Assembly: GCA_003254925.1 (NCBI GenBank)
Contig: QANZ01042214.1
Coordinates: 34,017-98,016 of the forward strand
Origin: Chamaecrista fasciculata
Taxonomy: Eukaryota; Streptophyta; Magnoliopsida; Fabales; Fabaceae
DNA length: 64,000 nucleotides
Reading direction: 5' to 3'
Shown piece after piece: positions 47,529-58,485 of the stretch. The position numbers and the translations under genes were made by a program. Every line of letters begins with the position of its first letter. The first letter of the stretch is position 1. The notes beneath the pieces are model-generated. The model ran no database searches and was not told where the DNA came from. It saw only the letters and a list, made by a program, of their open reading frames with translations.

Positions 47529-50064
47529 NTTTTTTTTTTTTCTTCGTTAGAGTCTGCAACATAATCAAAACTCCTTACATCCCTCTGATTTCCAAAAAAA
47601 CAATCATCCCAAACTTTAGAAACCAATTCAGGCATTCGGCCTTTAATTTATTATTTTAAAACTATGATTGTCCATTATAGCATTGTTAAATAATTTGGGC
47701 TAAGCATCTTGACCATTGGATTTGGTCAAATGTTTGGACCATCAAAATGAACCAAAAATTATATGAGCTTGGGCTTAAATTTGAAGATATACCCCTGGTG
47801 CTACTGGAACGTACTAAGATTGAAGGGGAAAGAATAAAAATTCAGTCCAACCAATTTTGATTTTGATGTGCTCAATTGTATTGCACTATTTTGATACTGA
47901 CAGTTAAACCACCAGTCCACCACCATTATATTTATAAGAGAAAAATAGGTTAATTATACAATTATAAATTATTATTCATAGTGGTATTAATTTATCAACC
48001 GCATATAATCACCAAAAATCAAAATAGTCCCAGGCTGGGCCTTTTTTCGAACGAGTTAAGAATCAATTTGACCGAAATCACCTTACTGTATTCATAGGTG
48101 AAACACGACGTTATCTAAAGAAATTAGTGACACTATATATAGATGTATTATATATAAATTATACAAGTAAGTAAGTTGATACATGTAATTAGGATTAATT
48201 GACATAAACAATTCAAGGGATCTTTATGAAGCAATGTGTTAAGTTACATTGTGATAGGGGAAAAAGTAAGGATATTATCCGTTATATTTGCTAATATTCA
48301 CCGGATTTTATCCATTATATTTGCTGATATATTAGGTCATCCAAGATCTTACCCTTTTAGGGATGAACAAATGATATACCTTGATTGATCACTCGTATGT
48401 TAGACACTACACCACATGAATATCACTCGCGTGGATGATCCTTATCAATTATCACAATCCTAATATAATAATCCCTCATATAGTAATTTCTCATGACACA
48501 ATTCATGAGATCCTGATATATTTTACTGATACTTCAACCACTTTCTCTCTTTGGCAAGGCTCGCTCTTGGCAAACCTCATCATATAAATAGTATTGTCAA
48601 CTGATAGCTTTTTTTTTTTGGCCTGAAAACTCTGATAGTTTTATAAGGAAACAAGTCCAACATTTTTAACATATCTTGCTCCAATCTTCACAATTCAATA
48701 TATGTTCCATATCACGTATGATCACTATCAATCACGTACTTAGACATCATCAACTATGCTCCACTTTTCTCTATATAAGTACATGTATTGAAATCCTAAT
48801 AAAGGTTGCTAACTCCTCCAAACTCTTACTATTTTTTCTCAACTCACTTATAACTTAAATTTAAAAGTGGATTTACATATCCAAAGGTATACTCCCACGG
48901 ACCTACTTTTATTTTTCCATTTGCTATTTAAATGAAGAAAATTAAAAAAAAAACATATATACATGTATATGAAATGAAACTCCTCTTTTGTTTTTTGTCT
49001 TGGTCATATAACTCATATTCTAAAGCGCTTGATCCTATATATGTACTAGAATGGAAGACGTTGGTGAACTAAGGAAGTTTGTTGGGCCATGCTTCTTGCG
49101 CAACGTTAAGAGCCACTTTTCTTTTTTTTTTTTGTAAGGAAGAGCCGCTGTTTTAATTGATGCCTCTTATTAACTTAAGAGCCACTTTTTAATTGAAACG
49201 TTAAGAGCCACTTGGCTTTCCTAACTGCCACTAGAAATAATTGCTTAGAGTTGGATGTAATCTGATTTGGCTAATGTGAACCGTTGACAATTCTTCAAAC
49301 ATTAGTGCTGAACACACAAAAAAAAGTATGATGCACGACAGGACGAAGTATTTTTTTGTCCCAATCTTTTGTGAATCCGTACATATTCCTCATTTGTATC
49401 GAGTAAAATATAAAAACAGATATAAATATTTTGGCTTAAGTGCACTTTTGGTCCCCTAACTTTCGCAAAGGTCTCAATTTGGTCCCCTAACTTTTTTTGT
49501 TGCAATTTTGGTCCCCTTACTTTCGCAAAAGCCTCAATTTGGTCCCCTAACTTTTTTTGTTGCAATTTTGGTCCCCTAACTTTTGAAAACGTCTCATCGT
49601 TGGTCCCCTAACTTTCGCAAAAGTCTCAATTTTGGTCCCCTAACTTGGGACCAAAAGGGGACCAATGGTGAGACGTTTTCAGAAGTTAGGGGACCAAAAT
49701 TGCAACAAAAAAGTTAGGGGACCAATGGTGAGACGTTTTCAAAAGTTAGGGGACCAAAATTGCAACAAAAAAAGTTAGGAGACCAAATTGAGACCTTTGA
49801 GATAGTTAAGGGACCAAAAGTGCACTTAAGCCAAATATTTTTAAAAAAACTACAGAAACTGAAATGATAAGACGATAAAGTAAGTTGTAGTTTTGTCTCA
49901 ATAGTAATAAATGACAAGTTGGGTTATTTCATTTTATAAATCTTGCAAAAATATGCGCAAAAGCATAGGTAGTGGGTGGATAAATATGAAATTGAACAGT
50001 TAGTAGTTGGGAACGATGACAATGTCAATTTATATAATGTAGGATTATTTTATAAAGGTCTAAA
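47091..50064. other. Spacer upstream of APRL
   Basis: This holds the APRL promoter and leader, a poly-T run of about 43 bp (47499-47541) interrupted by an N at 47529, AT-rich spacer and the foldback element at 49431-49845. No gene is supported. Confidence 0.6.
49431..49845. mobile_element. Complete foldback element with long inverted arms
   Basis: The left end 'tggcttaagtgcacttttgg' is matched inversely by the right end 'ccaaaagtgcacttaagcca'. The arms, each about 190 bp, consist of the phrases 'ggtcccctaactttcgcaaa', 'gtctcaatttggtcccctaa' and 'ttgttgcaattttggtcccc', and meet near 49645 in 'ccctaacttgggaccaaaag'. Flanking 'aatattt' on both sides is a possible 7-bp target-site duplication. 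No coding capacity. Confidence 0.8.
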
Positions 50065-50478
50065 TGATACACTCAAGAAGAAGAAAGGCAAAATGGAGAG
50101 ACAGAGAAAGGACTAAAATGGAGGAATGCAAAACAATTTCGTACTAGAATGGAAATTGTACAGCAGGAGGCCCCATTCGAGTTGGGCAAAACTCCAAGAC
50201 TCTAAGTCTTCATAATTCTTCAATGATTCCCTCTTCTCAGTACTCTAGATATTTATATTGAAATGTAAAACAGAAAAACAACTTCTATACTAACTGCATA
50301 ACAGAATCACTCCTTGAGCATTGAAATTGCAGAGTTGCTAACTGATTTCTAACTTGATAAGCTTGGGACCACACATGACATGCTTCCTTTACTAATTCAG
50401 CCCTTCATTATCTTACTTGGCATCCACCTCAGCATCTACATCAGCTACCACTTCCACTTCACCCTTTGGTATGTATCA
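50065..50478 (-). repeat. 3' LTR of the retrotransposon
   Basis: It starts TG and ends CA. In element orientation it is the downstream LTR, as it follows the polypurine-like 'aggggtggataa'. It contains 'ctctagatatttatattg', which is missing from the truncated segment at 52535-52713 but present in the rest of the right LTR. Confidence 0.8.
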
Positions 50479-50508
50479 TTATCCACCCCTACAAAATCAA
50501 CCTTGTCC

Positions 50509-51072
50509 TCAAGGTTGAGAATCAAGGACAAGAAAAAAAAACTGCACCATTGCTATAAATTGGAAATAAAAATCAGCCCAAAACAAATGAGCAGTTGCAA
50601 TAGTATAGTCGATAGGTTCTAACAAGTGGAATCTGCAGTTGGCAAGAAGCTGCACTCTCTTGGATAGCTGGTCACGAAAAAAAAAATGGCCTACAGGATC
50701 AAAAGGGAAGAGTAATGCAAAGATTTGAGTACTTTGCTTCCTCAACCATTGTGGGATATTACATACTAAACTATCAAGAGAGCCCCCCGGATCAAAAACA
50801 ATTAAAACCTTTGCTGCACCAGTCAAGGAACCCAATATAAGACCATGCAAGATAAAAAATGGATGATTAAAAGAGGCATTTGAATAAGAACATGCTTGTG
50901 TAGGCCCTACTGTCATCATAGCAATTCCCTTTACTTCTTCATATTGCATATTAAAAATTGCAGCACACAACCCTACATCAATGAGTGTGGGCTCCAACTT
51001 AACCTTCTCACACCTTTCTTGAAGTATGTTATGAAAGTGAGTCATGTTTCCACTCACATAGTTTTCCTCCAA
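50509..51072 (-). CDS. Second ORF of the retrotransposon, unrecognised
   Basis: A 187-codon open frame follows the first ORF on the minus strand and runs towards the 3' LTR. It begins 'MEENYVSGNMTHFHNILQER' and includes 'VLIVFDPGGSLDSLVC' and 'FALLFPFDPVGHFFF'. I see no zinc knuckle or catalytic motif of a retroelement. It may be the broken C-terminal half of the protein encoded at 51148-52513, since a stop and frame change separate them. The last codons overlap the polypurine region. Confidence 0.4.
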   Translation of the reverse strand: MEENYVSGNMTHFHNILQERCEKVKLEPTLIDVGLCAAIFNMQYEEVKGIAMMTVGPTQACSYSNASFNHPFFILHGLILGSLTGAAKVLIVFDPGGSLDSLVCNIPQWLRKQSTQIFALLFPFDPVGHFFFRDQLSKRVQLLANCRFHLLEPIDYTIATAHLFWADFYFQFIAMVQFFFLVLDSQP

Positions 51073-51147
51073 GGTAGACGTTGAGCATGAAATTGTGGCA
51101 TTTAGCTTTTGATTTCTGTGATCCTCAACAGTGGCCCCAACCTCTCT

Positions 51148-52513
51148 TTAGGTCATGGATGGATGAATGGATGAACAAAACACACTCTCAATTATTGGCC
51201 CATCACAACACTCACAAATAATCACAATATTCCATTTCAATCTAGCTATTGTAGCAACCTCAAGGAAATAATTCTTCTGGATAGGTGTAAAGCACAATTG
51301 CAATTGTAGATAGGTGTCATATTCCATCGTGATGAAGACACAAACTATGCATAAAAATCTGAGGGTCAAAATCTGTCTCCAAATGATTGTCTTATGTCTA
51401 CCTAGTGGAATTTCAATTTTCTGAGGGTCAACACTGACAGTGAGATCCGCACACTTGGAAACATGATGAACATACTTAATAAGCAAAGCATGAGTTGTCA
51501 ATGGCCAGTTCAATGACCTCTGAATTCCAGGATCAAATATAAGAATAAACTCATCAATCAATTGGGAGGAGTAAAATTGTTTATCATAAGTGAATGGACA
51601 CACTGATTTTCGTTCATCTCTTTGCCACAATGCAAAAATAGCTGAGTAGGCATAAGAATTGGATTGGAATGATAAAGTATATGCATATGAAGGATCGAAA
51701 TATAGAGGACAGAGTACCTCGAATTTCTGGCCATCCAAACGAAACTCAGTATGAAGCAAAAACATATCAACATCGGAACTCAGTTTGAAGGCGCACTCTA
51801 CACTAGGCTTCACCACTGGACCTTGAAACAACACGTTAACGTCAAGAACTGTTATAGCATCAGGTGTCGTGATAGATTTAGAAGCGATTTCGTTAACATC
51901 CGCATCGGTGCCGCACAACACATACAATTCCGAAAACTCAAAATCGATATCAATCGATTCTTGAAGCAGATCGAAATCCCCTGTATCGTCTTTCATTTGC
52001 GTTTGAGGCTCTGATTCAGGTTTGAATTGATGATGTAATATGGAAGCGCGATCGTCCGTGCCGAGGAGATCTGCGGAACTGGTATCCGTCGTTCCAAGAC
52101 TTCCAACTGCATCGTCATGAGCATTGTCCAATTGCTCTATTTCAAATCCAGCCAAAACGGAAACGTGAGACGCCGCAATAATTTCACCTACGCCGTCATG
52201 AGCAAGAACTGAAAGATCCTCTGCTTCAGCGGCAACTAGCGCATCCGAAGACGTCGAACTGTCGGCTTCGACATCCATCAAACACCTTGCGATCTGCGAT
52301 GACAGAGTTTCAGAGTGCGTCCCTACGGCTGGTGGTGGAAAAACTTGGTCAAATTTGACTGTGAAATCATCGATAGCCTTAGCGAGGGATTTGATTTGCG
52401 ATTCCAAGCTATCAAAGCGCTTGGCAGTGGCAATGGCATGAGCGTCAGTGATTTCCTTCAAATGATGAAGGTCGGCAGCGAGTTGAAGTAATTCAAATGC
52501 TTCTGCCATGATA
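51148..52513 (-). CDS. First ORF of the retrotransposon, unrecognised, coiled coil at start
   Basis: The frame is open from 52542, but the ATG giving 'MAEAFELLQLAADLHHLKEI' lies just after the primer-site candidate and is the likely start, leaving about 454 residues. The first ~70 residues are a heptad-rich helix ('FDSLESQIKSLAKAIDDFTV'). A long acidic, Ser/Thr/Asp-rich region follows, then a more hydrophobic C-terminal half ('QFYSSQLIDEFILIFDPGIQ'). It has the position of a gag gene, but I see no CCHC zinc knuckle. The protein is not one I recognise. The combination of gag position, coiled coil and absence of pol suggests a protein carried by a non-autonomous element. Confidence 0.5.
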
Positions 52514-52534
52514 GGAGACAATGAAAGCACCAAA

Positions 52535-53125
52535 TGATACACTCAAGAAGAAGAAAAGCAAAATGGAGAGACAGAGAAAGGACTAAAATGGAGGAATGCA
52601 AAACAATTTCGTACTAGAATGGAAATTGTACAGCAGGAGGCCCCATTCGAGTTGGGCAAAACTCCAAGACTCTAAGTCTTCATAATTCTTCAATGATTCC
52701 CTCTTCTCATTACNATACACTCAAGAAGAAGAAGAAGAAAGGCAAAATGGAGAGACAGAGAAAGGACTAAAATGGAGGAATGCAAAACAATTTCGTAGTA
52801 GAATGGAAATTGTACAGCAGGATTCGAGTTGGGCAAAACTCCAAGACTCTAAGTCTTCATAATTCTTCAATGATTCCCTCTTCTCATTACTCTAGATATT
52901 TATATTGAAATGTAAAACAGAAAAACAACTTCTATACTAACTGCATAATAGAATCACTCCTTGAGCATTGAAATTGCAGAGTTGCTAACTGATTTCTGAC
53001 TTGATAAGCTTGGGACCACACATGACATGCTTCCTTTACTAATTCAGCCCTTCATTATCTTACTTGGCATCCACCTCACCATCTACATCAGCTACCACTT
53101 CCACTTCACCCTTTGGTATGTATCA
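52535..53125 (-). repeat. 5' LTR of the retrotransposon with a duplicated segment
   Basis: 52535-52713 is the first ~180 bp of the LTR; a single N is at 52714, then the LTR begins again near 52715 and runs to 53125. The second copy lacks seven bases in 'gcaggattcgag' (first copy: 'gcaggaggccccattcgag') and has a few other differences. Because the break is an N, it may be an unmerged assembly overlap between haplotypes or between the two LTRs. Confidence 0.75.
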
Positions 53126-53605
53126 TCCTTTATATATGGGGTAGATTTCAAATTCATCCTTTATGTTTCATTTGTTTTAAATTAACCTTATATGTTTCTA
53201 CAATTTTTTAAATTAGTACTAAACCTACTTTTGAGACGAGATTTGACTTAATTTGCCAACGATTTCAACTGGATAGAGAAATAACTCTTCAAGAGTTAAC
53301 ACATAGTTTTGAACTTGTCATATTCCATTTGAAACGAGAAAGATATGATCAATTTCGTTTGTTTGACTGTAAAACAAATTATTCACTTTTGGAGACTTAA
53401 TTTAACCTCATTTATTGACGATCCCAAAATATTCATCAAAAGAAATTCGTAATTCTAGATTTATCATATTTATGTTTAAAACGAGATATATATGATCACA
53501 CTTGATATTTTTGAAATCAATTTGACGAATTATAACAATATCTAAGACTAATATAAAATAAATAAAATACAAAGGACGAATTTAAAATCCACCTTATACT
53601 TAAAA
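53126..53605. mobile_element. Foldback element with conserved core
   Basis: The left arm, 'ggggtagatttcaaattcat', and the right arm, 'acgaatttaaaatccacctt', are imperfect inverses. The core has 'tttgaacttgtcatattcca' and 'aacgagaaagatatgatcaa', as in the elements at 30548 and 43366. It directly abuts the LTR. Confidence 0.55.
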
Positions 53606-53649
53606 TACCAACTTGAAGTTTTGGCCTTTGATTAATTTTAACAAGAAAA

Positions 53650-54085
53650 AACCTACTTTTTAATCCCTCAATTGGTGGACGATGAAGAAGAGGAGGAATC
53701 GAAGAGGAGGAGGAGGATTCTAGGTGACTGGGAAGGAAGTTGAAGAAGAAGATGAAGAAGAGGAGAGCGTGAAAACTTCATAATGGCCTTTGGTTTTTTT
53801 TTTTGTGTTTATGATATTGAAATGTTATATATGTTGCATTCAGGTCCTTTTTATGAGGTGTAAAATGAAAATATGAGTAGGATATATTATTAGGATGCCA
53901 ACTCAGCATTTAACAGTCACCTAACAGTGACACATCATCACTTAACAGCTCAATGATTGAAGGACCACACTTGAGGGACCAAAACGTAGACGGAAGTGTA
54001 CAATTGAGGGACTGAGTTGTAATTTCCCACAATTCAGGGACCAAATCTTTGACTCAGTAACAATTGAGGAACCAAAAAATAAGTT
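53650..54085. mobile_element. Foldback element, diverged
   Basis: The left end, 'cctactttttaatccctcaa', is matched inversely by the right end, 'ttgaggaaccaaaaaataag'. The right arm also repeats 'attgagggac' and 'gggaccaaa' phrases. A GA-rich stretch (53685-53770) lies inside. Confidence 0.5.
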
Positions 54086-55079
54086 TTCACTTTTAACAAA
54101 TGGATCGAGTGTTGAATCCATCACAGGTAAGGTAGTTGGTGGTACCATTACCATGACTCTTTGAGTGTTTTACAGTGGCAGTGAGGCAACATCGTTCGTC
54201 AAATTTGTACGGTACGGTCCCTTATTTTCCAGTTTCCACTTTCCACAAAGAAAATTGAAAATTGTTGCAACTGACCCCAATTCCTGTCGTAACTCGTAAC
54301 TCGTGAGACGTACCCAGTACCGTACACAATAATACCATTTACTTGTGATGTCACCACCGACTCAACTCGACCTTTATCTGTTTGTCAGTTCATGAATAAA
54401 TTCAACATTAATAGATGCTAAAATCAAGCCACCATCAGCATTCAGCAACGTCCAACACTAGAATCAGCGTATTATTACAAAGAAACGAACAACCACATAC
54501 AGCATTGAGCAAACCCAAAAGAAACAAGACAAACGCCGAGTCACCGATTCAACATATAGCTCTCGCCAGACGACAGTTAATAACAACCACTCAAACACGC
54601 GACCAAATGACGCTCTCGCCATGCTATCAAAGCATGAATCATCACCTACACTAGGGAGGTTTTGTACACGTATATTTCATTTAAAAAAAATTGAAGTATT
54701 TTTTATACATCATAGTGATCATACTTTAAACGGTGAATACGACAGTTTTCAAGGATAAAGAATTTCCATGGAATTGTAGCAACTTGTGACAATTTAATTT
54801 TGAAATTGTCAAATCTATCATTGGAAGTGAGATATATATAAAAAAATAACTTAGAAAACAAGCTATTTTAAACGAAATTATTTAATGAGTTATATTCGTA
54901 CAAAAAAATATTTAATTTTGACGCGTGTATTGTGATCTCCCACTCAAATATATTATAAACATATATTGTTTGTTTTTCAATTGATCATATCATGATATAA
55001 ACAATGTTTTCTCTTTTCAGATCGAAGGCGGATGGTGTTCAATGAATAATGAAGCACTTCGATCATATCTTGAAAGAAT

Positions 55080-55760
55080 AAAATGGAAAGTGATGAACTA
55101 GGTTCTGGCATGGGCCTGGTTCAGATGAGGTAATTCAGGGTTGATGGTTACCTGCAAGACAATGAACACACAAGGTAGCCCTGCGATTCACCTCCGATGC
55201 TTAAGTTAGTAAGGGTTATGAGCTCAATAACGTCAATTGACTAAGTAGAGAGCGTACCTTTTTCCAGTGTGGAGGATTAACCTTTTATACTGGCCGATGG
55301 CAATCTGCTGTGATCTTGCCATAAATGCCTGGATGCTTGATTTTGATCCTAGCTGATCTGATTGTGATCCTTGGCTCCCACGTAATTTCCTTTTCTGTGA
55401 AAGATGCCTTGATGACCAAGGCGTTATCAAGGGAAGGATCTCTGATTGACCTGTCTTGATTGACAGCGGATCTTTGAGCGATGCTTGATTGGTTTTTGAT
55501 TGATTCAGAGAATGTTTCCTTATTTATTGGTGCGTGGACGCCCATATTTTTCGTGACTGCGGGCGTCCTTGGCTAAGCGTGATGTAGGGCGTTTACGCCC
55601 AGGTGACCCATCTGGTGGGTTTGCAGCCTGCTGGGTCAAGGGCATATTTTACCATTTGGGCCTCCTTTTATTGGGCATCAGAAAGTGGCGGTGTATCTGT
55701 GTGGCTAAGGAGGGAAGATTGCCAATCTTAGATTGGGACCTGCGTGCCCAAAGTATTAGT
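55080..55760 (-). mobile_element. Probable LTR fragment
   Basis: 'ctgcgattcacctccgatgc' followed by 'ttaagttagtaagggttatg' is a phrase I know from plant Ty3/gypsy LTRs. The stretch is GC-richer than its surroundings and carries 'ggcgtttacgcccaggtgac' further on. No internal coding domain or second LTR is present, so this would be a solo LTR or remnant. Orientation is uncertain. Confidence 0.35.
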
Positions 55761-55811
55761 ATAATTTCCTAGCATTAGTTATATTTTATAAATAATTATA
55801 TTTTAGTTATT

Positions 55812-56197
55812 TTTAGGCAAAAGCACTCATATCGTCCCTAAACTTTACACCTGTTATCAATTTCGTCCATAATTTTTTTTATGTCAATTTCGTCCCCAAT
55901 CTTTCACATTTCTGTCAATTTTATCTTTTAACTAACTTCTTTTAATAAATTAACGACAGATTGTATCTTGTTTTTCAATTTAAGTTAGGATTTGAGTTTC
56001 TTTTTCTATCAATTTTATATTATATCTCGTTAGCCACATAGATTATGTCGTTAATATTTTACTAAAGTAAAAGCAAAGGATAAAGTTGACAAAAATGTGA
56101 AAGATTGGGACGAAATTGATAGTAGAAAAAGATTGGGGACGAAATTGACAGCAAGTGTAAAGTTTGGGGACAAAATGTGTACTTTTGCCTTATTTTT
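55812..56197. mobile_element. Foldback element, 'cgtccctaaactttacac' type
   Basis: Left arm: 'aggcaaaagcactcatatcg', then 'tccctaaactttacac'. Right arm: 'gtaaagtttggggacaaaat', then 'gtgtacttttgcctt'. Inside, 'caatttcgtcc' and 'gggacgaaattgat' face each other. The arms are about 100 bp. Confidence 0.7.
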
Positions 56198-56246
56198 AAA
56201 TTTTAATGAATGAAGGCAAGTCAACTCCTAGTTTTTGTTTTTTTTA

Positions 56247-56269
56247 NNNNNNNNNNNNNNNNNNNNNNN

Positions 56270-56346
<77 letters not shown>

Positions 56347-56349
56347 TTA
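56247..56349. repeat. Assembly gap and (TAA)n microsatellite
   Basis: There are 23 Ns at 56247-56269, then about 26 TAA units. The gap size and repeat length are probably not accurate. Confidence 0.95.
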
Positions 56350-56619
56350 TATATAAGCAACTTGTGTTGGCAAGATTTGTGGAATACTGGAATTTAAAAT
56401 GATGTGGGGTCAAGGGGTCAAAATACAGATTGCGTGTTTGATGTGCGTATGGTTTAGTCTAAAGTTTTCCAAATAATACTTGTCTTCTCTAGTCTCTTCC
56501 ACCCCCTTAATTTATTCCCTAACATAATCTCTACCTCGCATTATACCTTCCTACCTTCGCTTTTCTCTCACGCAGAATTTCGCTTTCTCTCAAACCTTGG
56601 TCGTCTGTTTTGTTGGAGT

Positions 56620-58010
56620 TTTGAATTAATTTAGGTTTTAATGAGTATGTAAAATATTAAAGCTACTTTTAACTCACTTTATATTCATACTGAAGGAACA
56701 AAGGAATGTGTAGATGGTTTTTTCTTCTCGGTTTTTTGATTTTTGGCTCTCTTTCTCTCGTGCCTAATAGGTTCTAAACTCGTCCCTTCCGAGACTCCTC
56801 TGTGATTTCAAGGATCCATGGTTGGTTCCTCTTTATCCCGGTATGTCTGTTGATCCTTCTTAGTTGAATTGATCATATTGGATACTGCAAATTCTAGAAT
56901 AGATATTGGTTTTCTTGATCTTTGATTAATAAATGGTATCGGAGCTTTGGGTATTGGATCTGATTATGCTTGCCCTGCGTTTTTCAATTTGTTTTACAGC
57001 CTCAGTTCATTCGAATTCAAAAGTGTATGTGTATAGTGAACTTGGATGGAATTTTACTCTGAAATTATATCTATACATATGATTATTGTGGTTCTGTGCT
57101 GTACAAACTGTAATTGAAGTTTCGAAACACTATGAGAAATTGTGAGATCTGTAACAGAGGCGTTCTTTCCCTTCCTTTCTTTCTTAGATGATTTGAGTTA
57201 TCTTTCTTGTGCATTCTTCAAATATGAGCTCATGTATCTCTCCCTCACGTTGAGACGATCGAAATTGTCTCTGGAACGGCATGAAAAGGTGCTGGAAAAC
57301 AATGCGTTCTGGAGGTTTCTTGCTCCGGGTCCGTCCTGGTGTCGGCTCGGTTTTCCCAACCCGATTAGAGGTTGAAAACAACTTTATGGCACTAAACGGT
57401 GTCGTTTCAGCTGACCCTAGAAACTTGAACGCAGCATATAGATTATAGAAGAATTGTCAGGCTGTAATGGTCATTGACTCATTGTTGCACACTTTTGTTT
57501 ATTGTTATTCATTGCTTTCTCATTTTATTCAATTATATTTGATTACTGATTAATTATATGTAATCTTTATGACTGTTTAATTGCTGATTAATTACATGTA
57601 ATATATATCTATACATACATTCTTTTCGTCCAAATGGGTGATTGTTAGACTTTTTGAATTAATTTAGTCATTATATACGTTTTAAGAAATATGTGAAATA
57701 TCTCCTTTGTAACTCATTTTATTAATGCCAAAGGAATTTGTAGATGGCTTCTACTTGGCTTTTGGTTTTTCGCTCCCCCTCTCTCTCAATTTTCTCTCGT
57801 CAATTGGTGCCTAGTATATTGTAGACTCTTCCCTTCTGAGACTCCTCTATTTGCAGGTATATGATTTCAAGGATCCATGGTTGGTTTCTCTTCCTATCCT
57901 GGTATGTCTCTTGATCATTTTTGTTTCAATTGACTATATTGGATTATTGTATTGTACTACAAATTATGGAATAGATATTGGTTTTCATGATCTTTGATTA
58001 ACCTGCCAGT
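56620..58010 (+). repeat. Duplicated leader-like region upstream of the LRR gene
   Basis: Copy 1 (about 56620-56950) and copy 2 (about 57640-58010) share 'ttttgaattaattta', 'tgtagatgg', 'gagactcctct', 'atttcaaggatccatggttg' and 'tagatattggttttc'. Both have a good splice donor in matching positions ('cccg|gtatgtctgttg' and 'cctg|gtatgtctcttg'). The copies are clearly diverged. They may be alternative first exons of the LRR gene; no transcript evidence is available. Confidence 0.6.
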
Positions 58011-58407
58011 GGGTTGCAAAGTTTGCTTTGAGAAAACTGGATGGATGCCATTGTTGTGGTTGATAGAATTCCTTAGTATAAGAAACTAAATGGGAAATTG
58101 CTCATTTAACCTTTTGATCTTCATTTGGGTAGGTAGCTATTGGTGAAGCTTTGACGGGGAGAAAACTTTGCTACATATACAACTCTGGCAGGCAATCTAG
58201 AGATCTCTTCACCGGCCGGAGAAGGGATCGGTCCTTCCTTTTCCAGTTTCCGGCGTTGCTCAGCTCGGGTCCTCTCTCTTGTCCTGGGCCTTCCCACTGA
58301 TTATGGCTAACTTTTGATTTGTTTGAGTTCTTTGCGATCTATATACTCAGACAACCCTTATTATAGCTAATCTCTGAATTAAGTAGAGATGTGATCGTGT
58401 GAGCGCT

Positions 58408-58469
58408 AATAAAGATCGAATAGAAAAGATCTAGTGATAATAAAGATCGAATAGAAAAGATCTAGTGAT
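58408..58469. repeat. 31-bp perfect tandem repeat in the LRR leader
   Basis: The unit starts 'aataaagatcgaatagaaaa' and ends 'gatctagtgat'; it occurs at 58408-58438 and 58439-58469. The second copy ends 16 bp before the start codon at 58486. Confidence 0.9.
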
Positions 58470-58485
58470 TGTTTCGGCTGCTGCA

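Larger units (their letters stand above)
50065..53125 (-). mobile_element. Short LTR retrotransposon, minus orientation
   Basis: One LTR is 50065-50478 (414 bp); the other is 52535-53125, seemingly lengthened by a duplicated segment around an N at 52714. Both begin TGATACACTC and end GTATGTATCA on the plus strand. On the minus strand the element reads LTR, then 'tttggtgctttcattgtctc' (primer-binding-site candidate), two ORFs, 'gtaggggtggataa' (polypurine tract) and the second LTR. The LTRs differ by a handful of bases, so the insertion is fairly young. I see no protease, reverse transcriptase or integrase, so it looks non-autonomous. The five bases on each side (ctaaa and tcctt) do not match, so no target-site duplication is visible. 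Confidence 0.8.
53126..58485. other. Repeat-rich region and upstream part of the LRR gene
   Basis: This contains foldback elements at 53126-53605, 53650-54085 and 55812-56197, an LTR-like fragment at 55080-55760, a 23-N gap with a (TAA)n microsatellite (56247-56349), and a duplicated leader-like region (56620-56950 and 57640-58010). No complete gene is seen before 58486; the ORFs at 54415, 55233, 55285, 55569 and 57142 are not supported. Confidence 0.55.

Noticed and set aside
47399-47659. ORFs with poly-Lys or poly-Phe across 47500-47541
   Set aside because: They read through a poly-T run and an N; not coding.
50065-53125. Endogenous pararetrovirus
   Set aside because: No movement-protein, coat-protein or reverse transcriptase motif; true LTRs with TG/CA ends fit a retrotransposon.
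54415-54654. 79-codon ORF rich in His, Gln, Thr and Asn
   Set aside because: The stretch is biased to A and C on one strand, which removes stop codons by chance; no homology, splice or promoter signal supports it.
56206-56413. ORFs with poly-Ile or poly-Leu
   Set aside because: They read through the N gap and the (TAA)n microsatellite.
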